A DNA stretch of 64,000 nt, taken from NCBI GenBank assembly GCA_035771175.1, contig CM069593.1, positions 36,499,741-36,563,740 of the forward strand, in the 5' to 3' direction. The position numbers and the translations under genes are program-made. The notes under the pieces were generated by a model. The model saw only the letters and a list, made by a program, of their open reading frames with translations. It was not told where the DNA came from and did not search any database. This document shows positions 11,074 through 23,554 of this stretch, one piece after another (position 1 is the first letter of the stretch; each line of letters starts with the position of its first letter). Source of the stretch: Paratinospora sagittata. Taxonomy: Eukaryota; Streptophyta; Magnoliopsida; Ranunculales; Menispermaceae.

Positions 11074-12118
11074 TTCACAATATTTGCTTCCAAGGTTATC
11101 ACCACGACACAAGCACCACAAATACACCACGACACAAGCACCACAATTGCACCACAAAATCTTCAGTGTACACCATATCAAATGAGATATCCAACACACA
11201 ATTACCACATAAAAATCCAAAATAAAATAAGGATTTAAGACTTGCTCACAAGTAAAAACACAGAATTATCCCAACGCCCCCTTACCAGATCAATTCAACC
11301 GTAGTCAAGCATTTGTCACGCCATTTCCACCATTCCAAAACAATGAAAAACACATGCAAATCTGTCGTATTCAACTCAATATTCACTTCAAAACTCCATT
11401 TCTGCCAACCACAATCAACTTCTAACAAAAATCAACCCAAATCACTAATTTATGCATACCTTTTTCACCATTTCAAAACCATAAAAAACAACCAACTCTT
11501 CTCAATGTGCATCAATCTTGACCATAAAGCTCAACTGACCTCAATGTTTCTCAAAAGAATCGTAGAAATGAGCAAAAATAACTTACAAAGAAAAGGAGCA
11601 TGAAATCCCCAAATTGTTAATGCCCTAGCTTAACTTGTGTCGTTTTTCCCTTGGTTCTCAGTTGAAACGATGTAAAAGAACGTTGAAGATGATGAGAAAA
11701 GGAAAGCTTCAATGTTAATGGAGAGATGTTGAGTGGAGAAGAAGGAGATACAGAAAAGAAAGGAGGAGATCGACAAAGGAGGAGAGAAAAATAATGGAAA
11801 GGGAAAAGGAGAGGGGGTTTTGATGAAAAATAATTGCCCCCTTCCCTCTTTTCTTTCTTTCTTTCTTACTTTTTTTTTTCGGGGCTCCGCGGTGCCCAGA
11901 CAGCATTTTGCTGCATCGCATTGGTGCCGCAGTGCCCAGACAACCCTTTTTTTTTAACCTGAAAAAGAAATAAAAACTTGTTAGTTGATGAAGATCAGAA
12001 ATTTCAATTGTTATACTATAATGACTAAAATAAAAGAAAATAAAAGTATGGATGAAAAGGGGTTGGGTTGCCTCCCAACAAGCACTTATTTATAGTCTTT
12101 AGCTAGACATTTTTTTTT
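11074..12118 (-). other. Athila spacer between integrase and the third ORF
   Basis: About 1 kb without a credible gene. It contains purine-rich GGAGAAG runs (11700-11830) and a GC-rich block (11879-11945) with CTCCGCGGTGCCCAGACAG and a second copy, GTGCCGCAGTGCCCAGACAA, which echo the GC-rich block in the Athila LTRs. The open frames here (both strands, Lys/Arg- or Phe/Leu-rich) are low complexity. Confidence 0.6.
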
Positions 12119-13380
12119 TTAAGGCTGGTCTTGAAGGAATAGCACGTTCTCGGTTCGGATGTCTTTGCCATAATAGTGCTTCACTCTTTGGCAATTGACC
12201 CAAAATTTGCTCCCATCCTTGTGACATTGCAACTCCACCACTCCATAAGGAAAGACGTTAACAACTTGGAACGGACCTGACCATCTTGATTTAAGCTTCC
12301 CAGGAAACAATTTCAACCTGGAATTATAGAAAAGCACTTGTTGACCCGGTAGGAAGTCTCTTTTCAAAATCATTTTGTCATGCCATGACTTCGTCTTCTC
12401 TTTGTAGATTTTTGCATTCTCATACACTTCATTTCTAAATTCCTCCATTTCATTCAATTGGAGCAATCTATGAGTACCCGAAGCCTTCAAATTGAAGTTT
12501 AACTTCTTCACGACCCAAAATGCTCTATGTTCAAGCTCAACGGGAAGATGGCATGGCTTTCCAAACACCAAACAATATGGGGACATCCCAATAGGAGTTT
12601 TGTAGGCTGTATGATATGCCCACAATGCATCATCTAACTTTGTAGCCCAATCCTTTCTGTTAATGTTCACTGTCTTCTCCAGAATTTGCTTCACCTCCCT
12701 ATTTGAGATTTCTGCTTAGCCATTAGACTGTGGATGGTAGGAAAAGGCGATTTTGTGTCTCACCCCATACTTGGTAAGGAGTGAATTGAAGAATTTGTTG
12801 CAGAAATGTGACCCTTCATCACTAATGATTGCTCTAGGAGTACCAAATCGAGTGAATATGTTCTTCTGAAGAAACTTGAGGACTACTCTAGCATCATTAG
12901 TCTTTGTAGCTATGGCTTCCACCCACTTTGACAATAGTCTACTGCTAACAAAATGTAAGTCTTGCCAAAAGAAGATGGGAATGGTCCCATGAAGTCGATG
13001 CCCCATACATCAAACAACTCAACCTTTATGATAGGAGTCATGGGCAGCTCATGTCGCCTAGAGATGTTGCCAAGTAGTTGGCACCGGTCACAAGACTTCA
13101 CGAAAGTGTAGCAATCCCAAAAAATAGTAGGCCAGTAAAAACCGCTTTGTAGCACCTTGAACGCAGTTCGTGTAACCCCAAAATGACCACCGTATGGAGA
13201 TGAATGACAATCATGAAGTATAGCTAGAATCTCTTCTTCCGAAACACATCGCCTTATGATTTGATCATTGCACCGCTTGAATAACAAAGGATCATCCCAC
13301 ATGTAAAAATTTCTTCGTTTTGGCGTGAGACATATCCAGTGGCAACACTCCACTAGCCAAATAATTAACAAAGTCCTCAA
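12119..13380 (-). pseudogene. Athila integrase (broken)
   Basis: Three overlapping - strand frames cover the protein. At 12910-13380 are the H2C2 zinc finger (CHSSPYGGHFGVTRTAFKVL, CDRCQLLGNISRRHELP) and the start of the catalytic core (VWGIDFMGPFPSS, first Asp). At 12716-13006 are the rest of the core (RAIISDEGSHFCNKFF, second Asp; HPQSNG). At 12119-12694 is the C-terminal part ([22 protein letters not shown], then [17 protein letters not shown]). There is a frameshift near 12915-13000, and a stop at about 12715 falls in the conserved NGQAEISNR-like segment. The intact enzyme joins the DNA copy to the chromosome; this one cannot be made whole. Confidence 0.88.
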
Positions 13381-14886
13381 ACCAAGGCAACTTGACCGTC
13401 ATCTCATAAAGTTGCTCATCCGGGAAGAGTTCTTGAATTGGGCAATGACTCTTTTTTTCTTCATTTTGTAGCCTTGATAAGTGATCCACCACAACATTTT
13501 CACTCCCCTTTTATCCTTGATCTCAAGGTCAAACTCTTGGAGCAATAAGATCCATCGTATGAGTCTAGGCTTGGCATCTTTCTTGGTAAATAAGTATCAG
13601 ATAGCTGCATAATCAGTGTGGACAGTTACCTTCGACCCAATGATGTGTGATCTAAATTTGTCACAAGAAAACACCACCGCAAGCAACTTTTTTTCTGTTG
13701 TTGTATAATTTTCTTGTGCATCATCAAGAGTACGGCTTGCATAATATATTGCCCGAAACAACTTTTCCCTTCTTTGACCAAGCACCGCTCCAATAGCGTA
13801 ATCACTAGCATCACACATGATCTCAAATGGTTCTTCCCAATTAGGCACCACCATGATAGGAGCAGAGATAAGAGATTGTTTGAGGAGCTCGAAGGCCTTG
13901 GCACACTCTTCATAAAAAACAAAAGGTGCATCCTTCTCGAGTAAATGGCAAGGAGGCTTGGCTATCTTGGAAAAATCCTTGATAAACCTTCTATAGAACC
14001 CCGCATGTCCCAAGAAGCTTCAAATTCCTTTTACATTGATTAGGTAAATGAGCTTCTCAATGGCCACTATCTTGGCTCTATCAACCTCTAATCCCTTAGA
14101 AGACATTCTATGGCCCAAAACAATTCCTTCCTGCACCATAAAATGACATTTTTCCCAATTTAGAACCAAGTTCTTATCTTCGCACCTTTGCAATGCCAAA
14201 GCCAAATTTCTTAAACAATGATCAAATGAAGAACTAAAGACAGAGAAGTCATCCATGAAAACCTCCATGACATCTTCAATCAAATCATCAAATATTGCCA
14301 TCATGCATCTCTGAAACGTGGCTGGAGCATTGCACAACCCGAACAACATCCTCCCAAAGGCAAAAGTGCCATAGGGACATGTGAATGTTGTCTTTTCTTG
14401 ATCCTTTGGTGCTTTGGCAATCTAGTTATACCCAGAATAGCCATCAAGAAAACAGTAATAATCAAACCCTGCCAAACGGTCCAACATTTGATCAATGAAG
14501 GGCAATGAAAAATGATCTTTTCTGGTGGCCTTATTCAACTTTCAGTAATCTATGCACATCCGCCAACCAGTAACTGCACGTGAGAAGATCATCTCATTTT
14601 TTCCATTCTTGATCACTGTGATTACTCTTTTCTTTAGTACAACATGTACAGGGCTTATCCATGCTGAATCGGAAATTGCATAAACGATGCCTACCTTGAG
14701 CCATTTTAGAATCTCAACCTTGACCACTTCTTTCATTGTAAGATTCAACCTTCTCTGATGTTCCATTGTGGGCATGTAGGAGTCTTCCAGGAGTATCTTA
14801 TGCATGCAAATAGATGGATTGGTTCCCTTTATGTCTGCAATTGACCACTTAATGGCGGATATGTGCTCCCTTAAGATCCTCAACAA
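13292..14886 (-). pseudogene. Athila reverse transcriptase and RNase H (broken)
   Basis: From 14886 down on the - strand: the RT start (WRMCIDY at 14542), a break near 14540, the palm (14301-14540), then 14020-14349 with MLFGLCNAPATFQRCMM and the catalytic VFMDDFSVF, and 13597-14013 with FYRRFIKDFSKIAKPPCH and the RNase H start (CDASDYAIGAVLGQRREK, YTTTEKKLLAVVF). RNase H ends near 13500 with [12 protein letters not shown]. The YMDD-type box is FMDD, as in other Athila copies. Stops and shifts occur at about 14540, 14420, 14017 and 13595. Confidence 0.88.
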
Positions 14887-15651
14887 CGTTTTCTCTTAAA
14901 CATTAGACAAAGTGGATGAAATGATAACTGGAATGAATTATCTTTGTCTAAAAAGGCATATCTGAGATGATCTGGAAGAGGCTTCAACTCTGGCTTTGGA
15001 AGACTTGACTCAATAGAAGACAAAGATGCAACACTGATATCTTCAACTTTAGCTTGAGAAAACTGAACTGGTTGAGCATCCAAGGCCATTATGATATGCT
15101 GTTCTTCAACACCATCCTCTGTCCCATCCGCTAGTGAGTACACCAAACATATCTCCAAGGGATCTACCGATGTTATTTCTTTCCTAACCTCATGAATGCA
15201 CCCCTCAACTATGTCCACTCTGTTGCAATTGTCCTTCTCATCTGAAAAGTTGAACAACTTGTAGAGGTTGAACATCACCTCTTCATCGTTCACTCTAAGT
15301 GTGAGTTCTCCTTTTTAAACATCAATAAGAGCTCTGTTGGTTGCAAGGAATGGCTTCCCCAAAATCAAAGGAATCTCATCATCTTCCTCCATGTCAAGAA
15401 CCACAAAATCCACTGGAAAGATAAACTTATCAACCTTCACAAGAACATCTTCTATCACTCCCCTAAGATATGTCATGGATCTGTCAGCTAGGTGGAGTGA
15501 GATAGTTGTTGGCTTCACCTCCCCAATGTTGAGTTTTCTGAAAATAAACAAAGGCATAAGATTAATACTGGCACCTAAATCACACAATACTTTATCAAAA
15601 AGAAGAACTACCAATAATGCCTGGAATAGTAAAACTCCCTGGATCTTTTAA
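14880..15651 (-). pseudogene. Athila protease and linker (broken)
   Basis: The frame at 15315-15614 carries the protease active site (LCDLGASINLMPLFIF) and FIFPVDFVVLDMEEDDEIPL. After a stop near 15316, 14880-15293 carries the acidic linker to RT (LKPLPDHLRYAFLDKDN), which ends in a frame break at about 14895. The domain order and wording match the left Athila copy (2018-2760), though the two are clearly diverged. Confidence 0.85.
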
Positions 15652-17280
15652 TTTCTGAGGTAACTTCTTTTGAAGTATGGCACTGCATTCCTCTCCCAAC
15701 TTAACAGTTTCAAACTCCACCAACTTCCTCTTCTTGCTCATTACATCCTTCATAAATTTGGCATAGTTGGGCATCTACTCCAAATCATCTGCAAAAGGAA
15801 TATTAATGTGAATTCTTTTGAAAATATCTAAATTTTTTGCAAATTGCTCGTCTAATTTCTTTTTCTAAAATCTTTGAGGAAATGGAATGGAAGTTTTCAA
15901 AATAGGAGGGTTATCAGAGAAAGTGATCCTCCCTGGAACAAAGTCTTCCTTCATAGGTGCCTTTCCTTTCGCTTTGTTCTTCTCCTCATGTTCCTTTTCT
16001 TTTAATGCTTGGTCTTCCTTCTCAGACAAGGATTCTTCCTCATGTGCTTGTGTAGAAGTAGGAATGGTTGTAGATGTACTTGCTAGAATGGAATGTTCAA
16101 CCTCTCTACCACTTCTTAAGGTAATGACCTTGCATTGCTCTTTTGGATTTATCTTTGTATTACTTGGAAAAGTATTGTTGCTCTATTGTGCACTCATTTG
16201 TGTAGCCACTTGCCCAACTTGAGTCTCCAAATTCTTGACAGAGGCACCCAAGTTGCTCACTTGAGTTATCACTTGGCTCATGGTACTCATTTGATTAGCC
16301 ATGTGAGCCGCTAATTCATCCAACTTTGATTCATTCTTGGTGAACCTCTTGTTTGAATCATTCAAGAAAGTTGTCATTATTACTTCTTCAAGGCTTGATC
16401 TATTCTCTTGAACTTGATTGTGAAACCCAGGCGGTAGTTGCAATACATTTCTATTATTTGAATATGAGAAATTTTCATGGTTGCACACACCCGGATAATA
16501 ATGGTTAGGTACTTGATTAGAATTTTTCCCTTGGTTCTCTCTATAATTATAGAGGCGATTGTTCACAAACTGACATTGTTCATCTTGTCCAACCAAGTGT
16601 GCTGCCGCAATGGATTCAATAGATGATGAAGACGAGGAAGCTCCTTGAAGATTGGAAACCTTGTCACTTAAAGCCGCCATATGGTGTAACATGGTAGACA
16701 TTTGGGCTGATAAAGTTGTTATCTGATCTACCTCATGCATACCCACAACTTTCTTCACTACAAGCTTATCCCTTGTATTCCCATATGTGCTTGATGCCAT
16801 CTCTTCAAGTAGCATGTGTGCTTCATTTGTTGTCTTCATAAGAGAACCACCCGCTGCAGCATCAACTAGAGTCCTTGTAGGCCCTGTCATAGCATTGTAA
16901 AACATCTGAATTTGAAGCCATTCTTGATACCCATGTTGAGGACACCTCCTCAACAAGTCCTTGAATCTCTCCCAAGCTTCATATAATGACTCAAACTCCA
17001 ACTGTTGAAATTGGCCTATTTCAGCTCTCAATTGGGCTATTCTAGCTGGTGTGAAGAACTTCTGAACGAACTTCTATACCATCTCATCCCATGTGGTGAT
17101 ACTTCCCGGAGTTAAGCTATGCAACCATGATCTTGCCTTGTCTCTCAATGAGAATGGAAATAACCTCAATTTGATTTTCTCCTCACTTACACCATTAATC
17201 TTGACAGTATCACACATTTCCAAAAATGTGTTGATGTGTACAGTAGGATCTTCAAGTGGAGCTCCCCCGAACTGATGTTG
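15652..17280 (-). pseudogene. Athila gag (broken)
   Basis: The longest intact piece is 16183-17031 (282 residues): ESLYEAWERFKDLLRRCPQHG, TRTLVDAAAGGSLM, coiled-coil-like SAQMSTMLHHMAALSDKV and a Ser-rich linker. Upstream, 17032-17280 reads as gag with stops (EKIKLRLFPFSLRDKARSWL). Downstream, 15652-16182 holds a Glu/Lys-rich linker and the segment leading into protease. Gag forms the particle shell. A nonsense codon near 17074 and others after 16183 inactivate it. Confidence 0.85.
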
Positions 17281-17591
17281 TTAGACCATGTTGAAGAAGA
17301 ACACAAAAGATGGAACAAAAACCAAGAGAAACTGTAGAAAAATGGCTAAGTACAAGAGCAGAAGAAATATGCTCTCGGAGCGCCACAGCCTCCGAGAGAG
17401 ATTTGTATCGAGAGAGATTTTTTGGGGTCCTTTTGGTCTTTTTGCTATTTGGATATATAACTTCATGTTAGGGTTTTGAAGGAGGATCCATCTTATCTAA
17501 ATGGAGAGAAGAACAGTAGTCGTATAAAGAGAATTAGAATAAAATAGATTAGGTTAGTATAGAGTACTTGGATGTCAAGGAATCAAAAACT
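17281..17591 (-). other. Athila 5' leader, degraded primer binding site
   Basis: This lies between gag and the 5' LTR. The expected tRNA-Asp site next to the LTR is not recognisable: the + strand has GATGTCAAGGAATCAAAAACT where the left Athila copy has CCCCGGCAAAGGCGCCAAAAACT. The short open frames here are not supported as genes. Confidence 0.55.
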
Positions 17592-19300
17592 TGATAGTGT
17601 AAATTTTAAATTCGCAAGCGTACGAATTATCAAGTTATAATACCCATGGTGAATGGGTTATCGTATCCACAGAGAAGGTAATTTTACTAACCTTAATTCC
17701 CAATTCTACAACGATTAGTGATTTATCTAGGTGATAAAAGTGGAGTGAATTAAATAATAAAATGCAAATTAAACAAAAGAAAATAAAAACAAACAAGATA
17801 AATGGAAATTGGAGAGAAATCAGTGGATTTATAGTTCTAGAGTTTAAATCTCACTATGTTGTCTCTCATGATTTCTAATAATTGTGTTAATGAATTAATT
17901 TCTGGAATTTATAAATCCTGAATCCTTTTTCATTCAAACCCCTCTCTCGAGTGATAGCTTAAACATCTACTCTCAATCTATCAATTCCCTCTCTCGAGTG
18001 ATAAACCTTTAGTTTAAGAATGTCTTAGGTTCTATGATTCATTTTAATAGATTTCAAAAGGTTTTGTAGGTCTCTCGACTCATTACTCTACCCTAGGTTA
18101 CAAATTCCTTGCTCCAATTTGATATCCCCTCTCTCGAGTGATAAAAACCAAATCTAAGTTCATTCAAAGAGTGGTCAGCAATTTGAAAGCATTAAGCATG
18201 GAGAATCATAGATAAACCCAAAAGATTTCTTAAAAACACACAAACAATAATTCAATCACAAGATCCAATAAAACTAAATCAAATCTCTAGATTATCTATT
18301 TAGTTCATAATCAAATCCATAAATAGAAGAGAAAGAGTTAAAGAAGAAAACATGGAAACAAACTAAGATTAGAAGATAAATGAAGAAACCCCATTTGTCA
18401 ATGGTGGACTCTCCTTCTTCTTCTTGTCTTGAACCTACAACTCTTCTTCTTCTTCAATCCTTCCCTTGCCTCTCCTTCAAAACCCTAACCTAATCTATTC
18501 TATTCTATGGTTGTCTCTACAATTTCTAAGATAAAAAAAACGATCCTCCCTTCTAAAACCCTAAACAATGAATTTATATATCAAAAACGCAAAAAGACCA
18601 AAACAACCTCTAATCTCTATCTCGCACAAAACTCTCTCGGGCCATAGCGGCACTTGTTTTGGTATCGTAGCGCTGCGACGCTCATTTTACACTTCTTCCT
18701 CTAGCATAACGTAGTGCCGCGGCGCTACTTCATACCTCTTTCTTTTGCGCAAAATTCTCTATCGGAGTGACGCGCCGCACCGAGAGCCTTTTTCTTCTCT
18801 TTGGCTCTTGGGCTATTTTATACTTAGCCAAATTTCTCTGATATTTCTCTTGATCTCTGGTCCTTCTTTTGTGCTTTTCTTCAACATGGTCTTGTCACCA
18901 TTTTATCCACATTCAAACTCACTTTTAGGTTCTTTATTTTCCTACAAAACAAAACACAAAACATAAGTAAATGATCTATATTATATGCAAGTATGTATTA
19001 ACATGTATAATTCTATATGCACTATGTATGGCTCGTAAAATATTGACAAAATTAATATAAAAACGATGCAATTGACTTTAGGAAAAATACCTAAAAATCA
19101 TTATTATTTTTCTCAACTATCCTAATGTATTTTATTCATGAAAATCACTAAAACTAACTTATAAAACTCCTAAAAATATCTAAATGAACTAAAAACACTA
19201 AATGAACTAATTAATGCAAATATATCTAAAAACTAACTAAATACACCTAAAAACCTATGAAATTAACACGTAAAATACTAATCTAAAACTCAACTTATCA
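17592..19300 (-). repeat. 5' LTR of the nested Athila
   Basis: It spans TGATAGTGTAAATTTT to CTCAACTTATCA, about 1.7 kb. It contains three exact CCTCTCTCGAGTG motifs (about 17942, 17989, 18126) and a variant CTCTCGACTC (18070). Near 18570 the element strand reads TATATAAATTC, a plausible TATA box, followed by a GC-rich block with TGCCGCGGCGCTAC (18650-18790). The 5' LTR would drive transcription to the left. Confidence 0.85.
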
Positions 19301-19479
19301 GTCATTTCGCATCTAACAGCTCTGCGTCGAGCAGGTCCTTCTATATATAGTGGTCCCCAATCATTTGATGGTATCTTCCCAAAGCGTCTCTCCCAGCTAA
19401 AAATTTTACCAGCTCGACGTCGCTTCTACTCGGTATTTTTCCTGCTCTTATTTGCCTTTCCTTTAAGTTATTTATATTT
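19301..19479 (+). other. Tat sequence ahead of the antisense ORF
   Basis: Tat sequence resumes here after the nested Athila. It contains CTATATATAGTGG at about 19342, a TATA-like word about 135 bp ahead of the antisense ORF's first Met, on the + strand. Whether it serves as the antisense promoter is inference only. Confidence 0.4.
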
Positions 19480-19975
19480 ATGTCTTTTCTTCGAGGTTTT
19501 GTGACCGAGCTAGCGAAGTCTTCATCTAATGAGTCTAACACTGAGCAGCCGCTTCACAATGATGAGGCAGAGGCCGTAGAGCTGTCTCCCAGCGTGTCTG
19601 AGGATGAAGATGTTATCTTAAGGACCCCCATGATGAGAATGTTTTAATGATTCCAAATTACTCATATTTGTGTATCTAATGATCTTGTTAAATGTTTCAG
19701 AACTATCAAGAACCAAGATCCAAGTACAGAGCTTACAAGTATATTGAAATATCAAAGTCTCGAGTTTTCAAGTTCTTATGATGTAAAACTTTCGATCAAA
19801 TAACTCTCAGCAAGTTTAACATATTTGCATGTGTTTGATTGATGTGTTTGAAAGGTTTTCTTAAGAGATTTAATCTCTTAATCGTTTCAGTATTTAGTTT
19901 GATCAAATTTTCAACTGATTTGACTAAGTTTTGAAAGATAAAATTATTTAACAAAATTAGTCTTTAAGTATTTGA

Positions 19976-20545
19976 TCAGGACGCTAATGTCTCAGCAGCC
20001 CCCTTCCTGGACTTGGTAAGTCAGGATGCTGATGATATATTAGGACGTTGATAATGTTTAAGGTTGAAAAGTTCATATCTATCAGGACGCTTACTTTGTT
20101 AGTAGCTCCCTTGTTGAATCAACCAAAGAACTTATCAGGATGCTAATTGAACATTAGCTCGCTGATCATTTTTAAACATCAGGTCGCTGACTGTCCAGTA
20201 GTGCCCTTATGTTCTCGGTCGTTTTAAAAGTGTTAAACATTAGGATGCTTACGTCTTTAGTAGCTCCCTTATGTTTTCATGTTTTGAATGTTAGGACTCT
20301 TACGCCTTTAGTAATGCCCTTGTGATTTTAAGTGTTTCAAAAACGTGTCAGGACACTTATCTTCAAATAGAGCTCTCACAGCTTTATTCGTTTTTAAACG
20401 TTAAGTAAGTCTGGATGCTTACGCTCCAGTAACATCCTCACTTCATAGTTCAGCAGGATGCTTATAGTCTATAAGTGCCTTCAAAGAACAAAATGACAAA
20501 ATTGGTTCTACGCGTCAAGACACTGATTGTCAAATCATGACGCTA
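19976..20545 (+). repeat. GGACGCT/AGCGCCC-type array in solo LTR 1
   Basis: Roughly ten degenerate units alternate CAGGACGCTNA with TAGCAGCCCCC, TAGCTCCCT or GTAGTGCCCT at intervals of about 25-70 bp. Examples begin at 19976 and 20090. Each pair is a near inverted repeat. Confidence 0.7.
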
Positions 20546-21214
20546 ACCCAACACTGTCATAAAGCTACGTTTGTGCACTTTTTCAGTTTATCTTTTCAGA
20601 ACTTTTTGTGCACATAATCCTTTTCTGGCCTATCAGAAATTTCTTCTGATGCATGAATCACGTCTTTTGAGACTTTCTTTTTTTTATGTAACTTGAAGAG
20701 AATCAGAATGTTCCTAAAGATGGTTTTTGCCATCTTCGTGAAAGATTCTAGCTGTTGTGAGCTAACGTTCTTTTTGAAATTCAAATTCAAATGATCAATA
20801 GATTTATCCATACTAAGTCTATATATACCAGCACTTAGTCCAAACAAACAAAAAAAACACAAAAATCTCACAAAGCCAATACTATTGAAAGTTAGTCGAA
20901 TTTTCAAATTGATTTCAAAGTTCAAAATAGTTTTAGTTTTCAAAGTGTTGTCTTTGAAACAAGTGTTATTCAAAGGATTTTCATATTGAGCTTACCTTAC
21001 ATCTATTTCATTCAAAATTTGTTTGAAGTTTATTGAACTATTTTTACTCAAATTTTTAGCACAATTTTAATCTCATATCATTTTTTATGAAGGAGAAATT
21101 TGAGTGATAGTTCATAGGATACATTTGTACTTCATTTCATATCTTGTATATTGTATCAAGTTGTAAAAGTAGTTATACAAACTACTGATTACTTATATTT
21201 GTTTGTTCAACAAA

Positions 21215-21420
21215 GTGGTCATTCTCATACCTGTGAGTTGAGAAGGTTTTGGGTTAATCTCACACCCAAAAGTTGAGATAGGTAGTTCTCTAGCCTGTAA
21301 GTCGAGAAGTATAAATTGGTCTCAAGCCTTCAAGTTGAGCAGTGTAACGGTGGTTCTCACACCCGAAAGTTGAGAAAAAGTTGTAACGGATTGGTTCTCA
21401 CCCATAAGAGAATCCCTTAG
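21215..21420 (+). repeat. Short tandem repeat, CTCACACCCGAAAGTTGAGA type, in solo LTR 1
   Basis: Units of about 30-40 bp with the core TCTCACACCCRAAAGTTGAGA recur five times between 21220 and 21410. The same array is found at 23555-23700 in solo LTR 2. The arrays lie just upstream of the GTAGTGGA...CCGAACCAC box. Confidence 0.7.
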
Positions 21421-22261
21421 GGAAAAGGTTTGAAAATCCTAACTAAGGAGGTTAGGTAGTGGAGGTAGGCAAGTAACCGAACCACTATAAATTGATTGTG
21501 TCAATTGATTTACTTTTCCGCACTTTATTATTTGCCATTGGATTAATTTTAATTGTTTAAGTGTCCAATTTACCCCTCTCTTGGACATACCTGGGCCAAC
21601 AAAAGAGTCTAAGGGCGACAAAATTCTCAACCGAGGTGACGCCGTCCTCAAGGTGAGTTGGTCCGAGACATCCTGAGCACATTAGGTCGTCGAGCTGAGG
21701 AGATTTCCTCAGACGATGAAGCGAACGATTCCGATCATGAGTCTGATGATGACGAGCCCATGCTCGGTGTCGATTACACTATAAACCTTATTCCTTCTTC
21801 TGTCACAAATGACCAGCTCTCCTATCTTTGAACCCTATTCAGCATCCCTTCGTCTATTTGAATGCGAGTTCTCTGTAACAACTATTGAACCAATTATCCT
21901 CATGTCCCTCACGAGAATATGTCCTTAATATGAAAGATATTTTGATGATTACAAACCACATTTTGTTTATGATATTTTTGCATACATGGCATATCTAATC
22001 TTACTTGAAGGTTTCAAAAGAATCAATGACGCATGGTAGGCGTATTAAAGATCTACTTGAAGACCATGATGATTTTAAGATGTTCGGTAGTATGATTAAA
22101 TTATGATAGGTTGTAGAACCTTCTATGCCATTTGATTCAGCAATATGCATGACTGCATGTTTTAATCGAATTGATTTTCAATCGTTTGCATATTTATTTT
22201 ATCAGAAAATATCATGTTTTATTGAGCTTTAATCGAGAAATCAAAAACCATTTTTATAGAG

Positions 22262-22875
22262 TCTTTCAGGACTCTAATGCTTTAGCAGCGCCCTCCCGGA
22301 CTTGATGAGTCAGGACGCTGATAAAATATTATGACGCTTAAAGTTGAATTGAACTGATTCATAAGGATGCTTACTTGTAAAAAGCAACCTTCCTTTAGTC
22401 AACCTTTGAAAGTGTCAGAACGCTGACTTAGTTTCAGCTCGCTGAAAGTTCTCTTAACTTTTAAATTAATTTCTATCTTTAAGGACGCTGATAGTTATAA
22501 GTTGAATAAACTATTAGGACGCTACTTGTGTAGCAGCGCCCTCATCTTTAGAATCAACTTAATAACTTTCAAGACGTTTATTGTCCTTCAACGCACTTAA
22601 TCGTGTTTTAAAATAGTTTTCAAATTTCAGGACGCTTACATGTGAGTAGCACCCTTGTGCGTATATGTGTTTTTAAAACAAAGCAGGACGCTAACTGTCG
22701 AAGTAGCACTCTCATGATTTGAGTCGTTTAATTGTCAAAGTAAGTCAGGACGCTTACGATTTAGTAGCGCCCTCACATCACTGTTCAGCAAGACGCTTAT
22801 GCTTCATGAGCGCCCTCAAGGAACAAAATGACAAAGTTTATATTAAGCGTCAGGACGCTAATTCAACAATGTTGT
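22262..22875 (+). repeat. GGACGCT/AGCGCCC array in solo LTR 2
   Basis: About thirteen GGACGCT-type words and eight AGCGCCC-type words alternate. A clean pair lies at 22748-22772 (GGACGCT, 11 bases, AGCGCCC). The seven bases pair except for one A-C mismatch, so each pair can fold into a small hairpin in either strand. Confidence 0.8.
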
Positions 22876-23554
22876 TGTTCTAACACTGACACTATTTCCG
22901 TTAGCTTCTTCAGAACCGTACGAAAACTTTTCAGAACCGTACAAAAACTTTTCAAAACTTTTTGAATGTTCTAATACTTTGTCAGAACATTCCTTTTTCG
23001 TGAATGATCAAATGATTCAGGAGCTATCGCCATAATATGCACAGAGCTGAATCGATCCATTTCGGGAAAAAATGTAGACGTTGTATTTGAAATAACCTAG
23101 AGCGTCAAAATTCACCAAGTCCATTGCGCTTCTGTTATTTATATATATATGTGTTGCCTTAGTGCAGAAAAACCACGAATCAATACGAAAACTGATATTC
23201 ATTCAAAAACGTATTAACAATTTTCACTTGTGCAAAAAAAATTGAAAGTTAGTCGTCTTTCATTGTGCTTGAACTTACGATCATTTCGAAAGATTGTTAA
23301 TATGAATTGATTGATCTTCATCTTCATCATTTTCAAAATCCATTGAAGAAGACAAAAGCTCTTTGAACCTATTTTTCAGCCAAACTTCATCATACATATT
23401 TTGTTGAATCTGTGGTAACAGAAGGTTCAATCCAAAGCTTTGTAAGTATCACTTTGATTCTGGGTAAAGGGAATCATATCTCATCTTATATTCAGTTTGC
23501 AGTGACTGGTTAGTCACTGGGCAAGAGCAAGTGGTGCTCAAAGTTGTAATGGTC

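Larger units (their letters stand above)
7428..19300 (-). mobile_element. Athila-type Ty3/gypsy element nested in the Tat element
   Basis: A near-complete element of about 11.9 kb lies on the - strand. Its 5' LTR is 17592-19300 and its 3' LTR 7428-8958, with gag, protease, RT, RNase H, integrase and a downstream env-position ORF between. Tat sequence resumes on both sides (up to about 7427 and from 19301), so Athila landed inside Tat. The 3' LTR lacks its outermost 80-90 bp, so no target duplication can be read. All ORFs are broken. It differs in sequence from the Athila copy at 1-5736, and its LTR is longer (about 1.7 against 1.3 kb). Confidence 0.9.
19633..21601 (+). mobile_element. Solo LTR, hairpin-rich family, copy 1
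   Basis: About 2 kb without any coding domain, lying inside the Tat antisense ORF. The 3' end (TTGGACATACCTGGGCCAACA) and the box GGTAGTGGAGGTAGGCAAG...CCGAACCACTATAAAT are shared with 21883-23945 and are typical of copia (SIRE/Maximus-like) LTR 3' ends. The lineage is inferred. The 5' part starts near the word TTTTAATGATTCCAAA. The left boundary is approximate and no clean target duplication is visible. Copy 1 is the most decayed in its hairpin array. Confidence 0.65.

Noticed and set aside
11715..11957. Lys-rich and Phe/Leu-rich ORFs on both strands
   Set aside because: Both are readings of the same purine-rich low-complexity stretch in the Athila spacer.
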